A stretch of DNA of 18,943 nt from the NCBI GenBank assembly GCA_946612175.1, contig CAMOEO010000017.1, positions 1 through 18,943 on the forward strand, written 5' to 3'. This stretch comes from an uncultured Verrucomicrobiota bacterium. GTDB taxonomy: Bacteria; Verrucomicrobiota; Kiritimatiellia; RFP12; UBA3636. Under the pieces are notes generated by a model. That model did not search any database, had not been told where the DNA came from, and saw only the letters and a program-made list of their open reading frames with translations. This document shows positions 7,866-14,800 of this stretch, one piece after another (the stretch's first letter is position 1; each line of letters opens with the position of its first letter). The translations under genes and the position numbers were made by a program.

Positions 7866-9116
7866 CTACTGCCGCCCCGCCGCCTCCACGAGGCGCTCCA
7901 GCTCGCCCGGCACGAGTCCCCGGTATTGGATTTCCGCGGCTCCCGGCCCGCAGAGCAGCTGCGCGATGCGGTTGAGGACGCAGGCGTCCTCCCGCGTCAT
8001 CCGCTTCTCGCCCGGCATGTACGGCCACCCGGCCGGGGCGAGCAGGAGGAGCCGCCCCTCGACGCATCGGTCGAAGAGCAGCCCCGGCGGCTTGAACAGC
8101 GGGGCGAAGCCCTTGTTTGCGAGCGCCACGAGCCGCGCCCCGGCGGCGAGGGCCCTCCGGGCGATCTCCTTCTCGCCATGCGAAATGCAGGGCGAGACCA
8201 GCACCGCGCCGTGCTCGGCCGCCGCGAGCAGCGCGGCGCTCTTTTCCTCGAAGCCCGGCGTGCAGACGGCCGGCGCCGCCTCCTTCCGGAGCGAGCCGTC
8301 CGGCCCCCTCGCGTAGGCGAAGTCCCTCCGCGAGCATTGCACCTGCAGAAGCTCCGGTACGTTCAGCAGATCCCGGTTCCCCAGGGCGGCGAACCATAGC
8401 GCTCGCGCATCCCCTTGCGCTCGCGCATCCATGCGCGAGTCCTCCCCCTCCCGCGGCCGCACCTCCAGCCTCCGCACCACGTGGAAATATTCGGGATGCT
8501 CCCGCTTTTCCAGCAGTCGCCGCGGATTGTCCGCCATGTAGGCAAGGCCCCGTTCGACCGCCGCCTCGTCAAAGAGGATTGTATCCACGAAACCGTCTGC
8601 AAACAGCCCTTGCCCGCGTTGCGCTCGCGCATCCATGCGCGAGTCCTCCCGCGCATCCATGCGCGAGTCCGTCGCGCTCGCGCATCCATGCGCGAGCACC
8701 TCCTCCATGGCGCGGTAGATCTTCGTGCATCCGATCTTGAAGCCCCGCAAGTGTTCGCCCAGCGGCTTTGCCATGCGGCGCCGCACCCGCAGCACCGCAT
8801 GCAGGTGGTCCGGCATGAGCTGGAGCCCCAGCACCTCGATCTCGGGCGAAAACTCGGGGATTCTCCGCGCATGCGCCTCGATCCGCGCGCCGAGCTCGGA
8901 GGGCACGAACCGCGCTCGCGCATCGATGCGCGAGCACGCGCCCAGCGCCGGCCGCGAGCGATCCCGCAGCGTCATCGTGACCAGATAGCATCCGGTTCCA
9001 TGGTAGTCCCAGTTGCGGCACCGCCGGCCCATGCGGTGGATCGTATCGCGAACCAGGCACCCCGACTCCTCGTCGAGGTGCCAACCCGGAGGGATGGCCG
9101 TGGCGTTCGCTTCCAT
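7866..9116 (-). CDS. RAYT (REP-associated HUH transposase) fused to a DprA-like domain, interrupted by its own repeats
   Basis: A 416-residue protein. Residues 1-215 form a Y1 HUH transposase of the TnpA_REP type: RRCRNWDYHGTGCYLVTMTL (31-50), the metal-binding HLH in LMPDHLHAVL (100-109), and LAYMADNP (191-198), whose Tyr193 aligns with the catalytic tyrosine of the Y-I-x-x-N-P motif. Such enzymes cleave and move single-stranded palindromic REP elements. Residues about 245-416 resemble a DprA/Smf-like Rossmann domain: CSRRDFAYAR, VLVSPCISHGEKEIARRAL (305-323), LLLAPAGWPY and DACVLNRIAQLL. That fusion is tentative. Repeat copies are translated at residues about 61-68, 141-165 and 226-233, as SRIDAR, LAHGCAS, and SRMDAR. 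They fall between domains or in loops and keep the frame open. The start at 9116 has no Shine-Dalgarno, and a promoter placed directly before it would give a nearly leaderless mRNA. Whether the enzyme is active is unknown, but both catalytic motifs are intact. Confidence 0.8.
   Translation of the reverse strand: MEANATAIPPGWHLDEESGCLVRDTIHRMGRRCRNWDYHGTGCYLVTMTLRDRSRPALGACSRIDARARFVPSELGARIEAHARRIPEFSPEIEVLGLQLMPDHLHAVLRVRRRMAKPLGEHLRGFKIGCTKIYRAMEEVLAHGCASATDSRMDAREDSRMDARAQRGQGLFADGFVDTILFDEAAVERGLAYMADNPRRLLEKREHPEYFHVVRRLEVRPREGEDSRMDARAQGDARALWFAALGNRDLLNVPELLQVQCSRRDFAYARGPDGSLRKEAAPAVCTPGFEEKSAALLAAAEHGAVLVSPCISHGEKEIARRALAAGARLVALANKGFAPLFKPPGLLFDRCVEGRLLLLAPAGWPYMPGEKRMTREDACVLNRIAQLLCGPGAAEIQYRGLVPGELERLVEAAGRQ
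8420..8439. repeat. Palindromic repeat inside the RAYT gene (linker before the C-terminal domain)
   Basis: A perfect copy of CTCGCGCATCCATGCGCGAG, read on the minus strand as SRMDAR (residues about 226-233) between the HUH and DprA-like parts. A half copy, CTCGCGCATCC, lies 18 bp to its left at 8402-8412. Confidence 0.9.
8624..8696. repeat. Cluster of three palindromic repeats inside the RAYT gene
   Basis: Copies lie at 8624-8643, 8648-8667 (with CCC in place of the first CTC) and 8677-8696. They are translated as part of residues 141-165, in two different frames (LAHGCAS, then SRMDAR twice). They sit after the helix following the HLH motif and before the segment holding the catalytic Tyr. 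Confidence 0.9.
8915..8934. repeat. Palindromic repeat with variant CG centre inside the RAYT gene
   Basis: CTCGCGCATCGATGCGCGAG. The usual CC centre is CG here, which makes the 20-mer a perfect palindrome. It encodes SRIDAR around residues 62-67 of the transposase, before the HLH motif. Confidence 0.88.
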
Positions 9117-9123
9117 GCCCCCG

Positions 9124-9153
9124 ATTCTACCCGAACCCGGCCTCCCTCCGCAA
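9124..9153 (-). promoter_or_regulatory. Possible promoter of the RAYT gene
   Basis: On the minus strand, TAGAAT (9129-9124) lies 18 bp downstream of TTGCGG (9153-9148), a weak -35. Initiation would fall at about 9117, next to the ATG at 9116, implying a leaderless or nearly leaderless transcript. Confidence 0.35.
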
Positions 9154-9164
9154 GCCGGCTAGCG

Positions 9165-9283
9165 CTCGCGCATCCATGCGCGAGTCTTTCGCTCCTGCGC
9201 ATCCATGCGCGAGTCTTTCGCTCCTGCGCATCCATGCGCGAGTTTCGTCGCGTTCGCGTTGCGCCCGCGCATCCATGCGCGGG
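9165..9283. repeat. Four palindromic REP-like repeats upstream of the RAYT gene
   Basis: Copies lie at 9165-9184, 9194-9213, 9223-9242 and 9264-9283. The first three are 29 bp apart. Positions 9182-9210 and 9211-9239 are an exact 29-bp tandem duplication, so local duplication as well as transposition has shaped the array. The second and third copies have CCTGCGC on the left arm. The fourth has CCC/GGG ends like the outermost copy on the other side. The rest of the 253-bp gap (9117-9369) holds no gene I can support. Confidence 0.9.
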
Positions 9284-9369
9284 TCCGTCTTCCCCTCCTT
9301 CCGCCAGCCCCGCCGCCCGTAGCTTCTTCCGCGCGACAGCATCATGAAGAAAACAATCGATCAAGTCTG

Positions 9370-9849
9370 TCAGAATTGCGTTCTGCAGGAAGGATTCGAA
9401 CAAATGGTTTCTCCTAAATCGTATTCCTTTCCGCAACGCGGGCATTTCGGTTTGTCAGAGACCGGGGGTTCGGGAGAACCGGTCTTCCGAGCAGACACGG
9501 GATGGCGCAAACAGCCTACCACTCCCAGCAACAACGAAAACACGATGGCTCCCCACAAATAGGAATGAGTGCCGTGCTGGACCGGGGTTGGCCCCACTCG
9601 GGTCGCAGTATTTGTTTCGAAAGCCGCCAGCTTTTCTTCCAACGCATTCAACCGTTGATTGATCACTGGCAAGCAATCCTCATCAAGCCATTTCTCCTTC
9701 CTCTCAAAATGTTTGATTTGTTCTTCCAGCGGATGAATAGTGAACTTTTTCAAATCGGTGATTCGCTGATGGGCATCCTGTTTTGCAGGAGGATCCGCAA
9801 ACACAAGAAACGGCAGCAGGCAAAGCAAAAAGGAAAGCTTCGTTTTCAT
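9370..9849 (-). CDS. Membrane-anchored zinc-ribbon protein, paralogue 2
   Basis: A 159-residue protein of unknown function. It has a probable signal peptide (MKTKLSFLLCLLPFLVFA), a charged helical segment (about 22-80, with EEQIKHFERKEKWLDED and NQRLNALEEKLAAFE), one transmembrane helix (about 98-113, followed by basic RHPVSARK), and a C-terminal zinc ribbon. The ribbon cysteines are 136, 139, 150 and 155 (CxxC-x10-C-x4-C), and the protein ends in TQF. The positive-inside rule puts the ribbon in the cytoplasm and the helical part in the periplasm. I chose the start at 9849 because the signal peptide begins there. The open frame extends upstream into the preceding gene but without sense. No clear Shine-Dalgarno is visible. 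It is the last gene of the operon, 23 bp after its paralogue, and it is AT-rich compared with the chromosome to the left. No homologous family name comes to mind. Confidence 0.8.
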   Translation of the reverse strand: MKTKLSFLLCLLPFLVFADPPAKQDAHQRITDLKKFTIHPLEEQIKHFERKEKWLDEDCLPVINQRLNALEEKLAAFETNTATRVGPTPVQHGTHSYLWGAIVFSLLLGVVGCLRHPVSARKTGSPEPPVSDKPKCPRCGKEYDLGETICSNPSCRTQF

Positions 9850-9872
9850 AGAAATGAGTCGGCTATTTCTTC

Positions 9873-10409
9873 TTAAAACTGCGTCTTGCAGGTGGGGTTC
9901 TTGCAGATGGTGTCGGCGGGATCGTGTTCCCAGCCGCAACGGGGACACTTCGGACGGGTGGAAGCGTCAGACGAGGGTGGCGAGACGGGTTTCCTCGGCC
10001 AGAAGAAGAAGCCGAGGACGACGAGAACGACGGCAACGACCGGAATGAGTATCCAAAGTGCCAGATTGCTCTTTTCGCTTCCGTCTTTCGCTTTCGCGTT
10101 GGCCTTTTCAAGTTCGCGCTTGCCGGTGTTCCATTTTTCCTCGCCCCATTCTTTCAGTTCTGCGAGTTTTCCGGACAGATCTTCGACCTTCTTTTCCAGT
10201 TCTGCAATTCTTTTGTTCTGCTCATCAGAATCTTTCTTGACAGAGGTCTCAAGTCCCTTGATTCGTCCTTCATGTCCAGACACTTGTTTCTGGACTTTTG
10301 CCACTTGTTCGTCAGTGTATTTCGTGTCGTCTTTGTCGCGGCTGGCAAATGCGTTTGGTGAGACAACAAAGCAGATGGCGAGAGAAATGAGGAGAAGATT
10401 TGTTTTCAT
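9873..10409 (-). CDS. Membrane-anchored zinc-ribbon protein, paralogue 1
   Basis: A 178-residue protein with the same layout as its downstream neighbour: a signal peptide (1-22, MKTNLLLISLAICFVVSPNA), a long heptad-like charged region (about 33-112, with DEQNKRIAELEKKVEDLSG) that should form a coiled coil, a transmembrane helix (117-136), a basic stop, and a C-terminal zinc ribbon. The ribbon cysteines are 155, 158, 169 and 174, again CxxC-x10-C-x4-C, and the end is again TQF. Predicted topology is coiled coil outside and ribbon inside. The two copies share the first residues MKT and most ribbon residues but little in between, as expected for an old duplication. There is no Shine-Dalgarno before the ATG, unlike the four upstream genes of the operon. 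A gap of 79 bp with a small hairpin separates it from the immunity gene. Confidence 0.82.
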   Translation of the reverse strand: MKTNLLLISLAICFVVSPNAFASRDKDDTKYTDEQVAKVQKQVSGHEGRIKGLETSVKKDSDEQNKRIAELEKKVEDLSGKLAELKEWGEEKWNTGKRELEKANAKAKDGSEKSNLALWILIPVVAVVLVVLGFFFWPRKPVSPPSSDASTRPKCPRCGWEHDPADTICKNPTCKTQF

Positions 10410-10458
10410 GGTGGGATATTTGCGTGGTTATGGAGATGGCAGTGGTGGCGGCGACCGA

Positions 10459-10482
10459 CCTCTGGACAGCCAAGTTCAGAGG
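10459..10482 (-). other. Small stem-loop after the immunity gene
   Basis: CCTCTG (10459-10464) and CAGAGG (10477-10482) can pair around a 12-nt loop, 6 nt beyond the TAG of the SUKH gene. No T-tract follows in the direction of transcription, so it is more likely an mRNA processing or attenuation element than a terminator. Support is weak. Confidence 0.3.
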
Positions 10483-10488
10483 CCAATC

Positions 10489-10911
10489 CTATCGTTGACT
10501 TCTATGTCGTTGGAGCGTGTAGCCGATTAGGTCCATTCCAGAATCGACAAGCTCTAGAGATCTTTCCGGCGTAAAGAACCAGATGTGGTCGGAACCATCG
10601 CACAAGACAAAGTCGCCATCGCCACGATCTTCCAACAATGCCAGATTGTTCAGTTTTCCAGGGAATGCTTCACGCAAAAATGCGGTGTTGCGGACAAGAG
10701 AGGAATTATTCTTTTTCGTTTCCGTAAGTCCGTTGAATTCGACGGAACCAAACGCGATGGCTCCGTAGTCGGAAAGGTATTCTGCCATTTCCGGACCAAA
10801 AGTCATTCCAAGGACGACGGCCGCGTTTTTCAAGGTCTCCTGAGCTGGAGCGTCGAGGACTTTGAGCGCGACGGGAATTTCTTTCGCAATGGTTTTTGAA
10901 AACGATTTCAT
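10489..10911 (-). CDS. SUKH (SMI1/KNR4) family immunity protein
   Basis: A 140-residue soluble protein. The pattern LGMTFGPEMAEYLSDYGAIA followed by a strand FGSVEFNGLT, then LVRNTAFLREAFP, LALLEDRGDGDFVLCDGSD and HIWFFTPE, is characteristic of the SMI1/KNR4 (SUKH) fold. In bacteria these proteins neutralise toxins, often nucleases, encoded next to them. Here the upstream neighbour ends in an LHH nuclease domain, a pairing known for this superfamily. The role as cognate immunity protein is therefore a strong inference, not proven. The start is fixed by a Shine-Dalgarno overlapping the toxin stop codon (TAAGGAG, 10923-10917, 5-nt spacer). Toxin and antitoxin are thus translationally linked. 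Base composition is lower in GC than the left block, as in the rest of this operon. Confidence 0.8.
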   Translation of the reverse strand: MKSFSKTIAKEIPVALKVLDAPAQETLKNAAVVLGMTFGPEMAEYLSDYGAIAFGSVEFNGLTETKKNNSSLVRNTAFLREAFPGKLNNLALLEDRGDGDFVLCDGSDHIWFFTPERSLELVDSGMDLIGYTLQRHRSQR

Positions 10912-10916
10912 GGGCT

Positions 10917-10923
10917 CTCCTTA
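10917..10923 (-). promoter_or_regulatory. Ribosome binding site overlapping the toxin stop codon
   Basis: TAAGGAG contains both the TAA of the toxin gene and the AAGGAG that starts the immunity gene. The same arrangement occurs at 15413-15407. Confidence 0.75.
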
Positions 10924-11832
10924 TGCGGCTAGTTGTTGGGCGCGAGTTTTCCAGTATTCGGTTCGTTGCGAGGCGTAAGCTTGTTCGCTTCCTGGTTCGT
11001 GACGCCAGCTTTCCGTCTTGAATTCGTGCAGGACGTGGTGGTTGCCATCTCCGTGGTCGATATTTTCCCGAAGTTCGGCGAAGGGAGAATCGGCCTTCTG
11101 GCCCATGTGGTGCAATTCCAGCTTCTCTCCGGATTTTGCATCGTATGGGGACAGGCCGTTTTGCATGCGCTCCATGTTCGTTCTCCCGAAGTCGTCCTTG
11201 AACGAAGGATCGATTTCACGCTGAAGACATTGCTTCCCGTTGACCGTCCCTTCCTTCAAATCGGCATTCTTGTAAACGCCGTACTCGCCTTCGTTCCGGA
11301 TGCTGTCCACGATTTCGTCGGACCATCCGGTTTCTTCCTTGATTACATCACGAAGGGCTTCTTGACCTTCCACTTGCTCCGCCGTTTCCGCACCCTCTTG
11401 CGCGTCGGCGGTTTCCGCCGTTTCGACCGCTTCCTGCGTTTCCGCGGCTTCCTGCGCCGCATCCGCTTCCGGAACTTCCGATTCTGCGGGATTCTGGACT
11501 TCGGACGATTCGGTTTCGGCGGCGTTCTCCGCTTCGGGGCGTGTTTCGTCGGCGTCGAGCTTGCCGCGTAATTCGTCGGCGGCATCGGCTTCTTTCTGCT
11601 TGAGCAGTTCCCGCCCTTCGCCCTTGGTCTCGGGCATTTCGCCGACGCGAAAGCCCTCCTGCATGGTCTGGCGTTCCATCATGGCGGTCTGCAGCTCGTT
11701 TCCGGCGCCTTGGGCTCCGGTTTCGGCAGCCATCTTCTGGGCAATTTCGCGAGCGGCCTGCATGGCCGCTTCGCGCGCGGCCTGGACGGCGACTTCCTTG
11801 GCGGCGATGGCCGCTACGGCTTCGATGGCCAT
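10921..11832 (-). CDS. LHH-type (HNH/Endo VII) nuclease toxin with Ala-rich N-terminus and acidic linker
   Basis: A 303-residue protein in three parts. Residues 1-40 are an Ala-rich amphipathic helix. Residues about 85-160 are an acidic Ala/Glu linker with ETAE/AETQEAVE-like repeats. Residues 165-303 are a toxin module. The module shows GVYKNADLKEG, FGRTNMERMQNGLSPYDAKS (211-234), then LELHHMGQ with L240-H241-H242, and NHHVLHEF (264-271). These are the features of the LHH family of the HNH/Endonuclease VII superfamily, DNases found at the C-termini of polymorphic toxins. No signal peptide, WxG or PAAR-like domain is present, so delivery is unexplained. The variable linker with a C-terminal nuclease is the usual layout of an effector. 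The start at 11832 lies 2 bp after the ATPase stop and has an AAGGAG Shine-Dalgarno (11848-11843) inside the ATPase gene. A longer frame upstream is a shadow of that gene. Confidence 0.82.
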   Translation of the reverse strand: MAIEAVAAIAAKEVAVQAAREAAMQAAREIAQKMAAETGAQGAGNELQTAMMERQTMQEGFRVGEMPETKGEGRELLKQKEADAADELRGKLDADETRPEAENAAETESSEVQNPAESEVPEADAAQEAAETQEAVETAETADAQEGAETAEQVEGQEALRDVIKEETGWSDEIVDSIRNEGEYGVYKNADLKEGTVNGKQCLQREIDPSFKDDFGRTNMERMQNGLSPYDAKSGEKLELHHMGQKADSPFAELRENIDHGDGNHHVLHEFKTESWRHEPGSEQAYASQRTEYWKTRAQQLAA

Positions 11833-11834
11833 GT

Positions 11835-14800
11835 CTAGCGATCTCCTTTCCGGAAAGATTCGAGGACGGCTTCCGTCCGCGCCGGGTCGATGCGGCAGAC
11901 GATCTCGCGCACGAGTGCATCGCGAACGTTCGGCGAGAACCGCATGCCGCGCGGCTCCAGCATCGGCAGGACGCGGCGGATGGCTGCGGCGAGCCGGGCA
12001 TGGGCGTCGACTGCGCCCTTTCCGAGGTCGTATTGGCGGGACAGCGTTTGCATGAGCGGCTTGGCGCCTTTCCGTTCGTCCGAAAGCAGGGGGGCGAAGG
12101 CGATGCCGGCGGGCGAACCGGAAACGGACTCGGCGGCGAGGTGCGAAGCGGCGAAGAAAGACGCGAATGCCGCGCGGTAGCCCTTGAGCGCCGTCGACTC
12201 CGCTTCGTCCCCTTTGTCGACATCCGCAGCCAGCAGTTCCGCTCCTGCCGCACGGAGGGCAATCAGCGCGCGCCAGTCGCCGCCGTGGTCGTTCCACAGT
12301 TCGGCGCAAATCTGCTTCCAGTAGACGGCGAGCCATTTGGCGCGGTCGGGCCAGTCGCCGACGGGCCGGACCGGACGGACACTACGCAGAGTCGACGCAT
12401 CCTGCCCGAGTCCGATGGCGAGCATCGCCTTGAGAAGCGAGTCCTTGAAGATGGCGTCCTCGAGGTCGACGCCCTCCGGGGGGGCGGCGAAGAAGGCGGC
12501 GTGTGTTTCCTTGAAGAGCCGCGTCGCTTCGGATATTTCGCCACCTTCGCGCGTTTCGTGTTCCTCGCACTTCGGGACGCGGACCTGAAACGCCTTGAGG
12601 TCGCCGTCCTGGCTCACGACGCACTGGCCCGTCCGAAGCAGGCTCAAGTCGGCGATCTGTTCGTCCGTGAGGCCCATCGTGCCTCCGACACTTTCGCGGT
12701 CGTCCGTCGCGAGGAGCCGGTGGACGATCTTCGCGCCGGTTCCCTTGACGATGTTCGGACTCACGCGTGATGGCAGCTGGTCCACGACCACGACACCTTC
12801 GCCGTAGGAGCGGACTTCGGAGAGCATGTCGACGAACGCCGAGACGGCCTTGCCGCGCGGGTTGCCGAGCTCTTGGTTCGCCGAGGTGTCGGGGATGTTC
12901 GCGAGGAGCCGGTGTGCCTCTTCGACGACGAGAACGTGCTTGAGGGGATTCGTCGCGTCGTTCTTGAAGGTCGCCTTGCGCCATTCGTAGAGGCGGGAAA
13001 CGAGGAGGCCCATCAGGAACGCCTTCTCGTCGTCGTCGCCGAGGTTTTCCAGTTCGACCACGACGGGGCGCTCGAAGAGGTCCTTGGCGGGGAGCGAGCG
13101 CGGCGTGTCGAGCATCGTTCCCTTCGCCCCGACGAGCAGACTGGAAAGACGCGCCTTGAGCGCGGCCTCGATGTTCATCTGCTGCTCCTGGAAGTATCCC
13201 TTGCGGCGGACCGTTTCCGTGACTTTCCAGTAGAGGTCGCGGAGCGTCGGGAGATAGTCTCGGAAGTCTTCGCGGTAGACGTCGACGAAACGGTTTTCCG
13301 AACGCCCGAGGTCCCAGCCGCGCTCGCGGTAGACTTCGAGAATCGCCTCTTCGAGGATGTAGGGCATCGAGGCATACATCGGGAACGAGGCGTTGAACGT
13401 CGCCTTGAGCCGGTCGATGTGTGTGAGGACATGGACTCGGTTCGCATCCGTGTCCGCTCCCGGCTCGAAGTCGAACGGGTTGAGCCGGAGCGGGCACGCC
13501 GCCGTGCGGTCGATGCCGGCGGAAATCACGAGGAGGTCGTCCCGGAACTCGTCCATCGTCGCAAGCGCGCGGTATTCCGCCTTGGCTGGCTCGATGACAA
13601 GGAACGGAATCCGCTCGTTCTTCCAGAGCTGTTTTAGGAGATGGTGGACTGTGTTCGTCTTACCGGAGCCCGTGAGGCCGAACACGGCGAGATGTTTCGT
13701 GAGGTTGGGTAGCGAGACACGGTATTTTTGGCTTGTAGGGTTCCCCTTATCGAGAATGTCACCAAGCGTGAGCGTCTTTGTGGCCGGCCCGAATTCACTT
13801 GCGAGGTTGATGCCGAAGGCAGGGCGGCGCGAGACACTGACGCCCTCCACGTCCTGCGTGGCGACGGGCGTCGCGATGGCGAGTTCGCGCGTATTGACAG
13901 GCGTCGCAGGACCATTGAAAAGGAATCCAAGCGGATGATCCTTGAATGTTACTCTCCCAGCTCGGACATCCTCGTGGGAAACAGGATGGTCGGCAAAGCG
14001 CAGATAGACGTTCTGGAAGCGGCGGAGCGTATCGCGAAAGTCCGTCGGAACCTTGATGGCGCGCGGCGGCTCGTAGGTGCTGTCCATCCCCGCGAAAAGC
14101 GAGTTCACGACGCCGATGCCCTGCCGGTAGGTGTCGGAATTGGCCGCGCAGAAGTAGTGGCCGAGATTCCACATCCCGAGAGCCGTCCCCTCTTGAAGCC
14201 GTTTCTCGTAGGCTTGCAATACCTCCTCGATGTATTCCGCCTTGCGGTTCAAAAGTTCCTGTCCAACCGTCGTCGTCTTCGTCCATGTGAGGCCGAAGGA
14301 CGAAAAGCCTCCTCCGGCAAGCTGCGAAGAAACGGATTGCGTTGCTGCTGATGCAAATCCGCGGGCTACGTTCATCAGTATGCTTTCAGACGATGACGTT
14401 CCTGTTGTGTCAGTAGAAGAATCCGTAGTGCCATCCGTGTGGTTCTTCGACTTCGTGTATGTGTAGAGAAAGCCGAATCCTTTGTTTGTTCCCTCCGAAT
14501 CCGAATGGGATTCGGAATGCCCCGTCGAATGCGAAGCAGAAGTTCCGACCGTAGTAGTCTTCCCTTCCGTATTTGTCATTGATTGTGTTTCGGTTGTTCC
14601 CTTGTTTTCTCCTTGTCCCAACAATCCGAACAATCCGAACATCACCGTCTTGCCGTTGGACGTGGCCTTGGAAAGGTCGGTCTTGACGAGATGGTGGATG
14701 TCTGATTCGAGCTGCTGACAGGCTGCGATGGCGTCGCGGACGGCGTCCTGCGGAATCGGATCGGCGATGCTGACCCAGCAGTATGTCTTGCCGCGCATCG

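Noticed and set aside
7785..9283. CRISPR array
   Set aside because: The repeats are 20-bp near-palindromes with about 9-bp or much longer, non-unique gaps, some inside a coding gene, with no cas genes. They fit REP-like elements tied to a RAYT.
8415..9347. Plus-strand open frame of 310 codons over the transposase region
   Set aside because: It is the complement of the RAYT gene, kept open by the stop-free repeats. The minus strand carries the HLH and YMADNP motifs.
10459..10482. Intrinsic terminator after the immunity gene
   Set aside because: The stem is only 6 bp with a 12-nt loop and no following T-tract, so it is kept only as a low-confidence stem-loop.
11833..12336. N-terminal extension of the toxin frame into the ATPase gene
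   Set aside because: It overlaps the conserved ATPase C-terminal region out of frame, is Arg-rich, and a Shine-Dalgarno supports the start at 11832.
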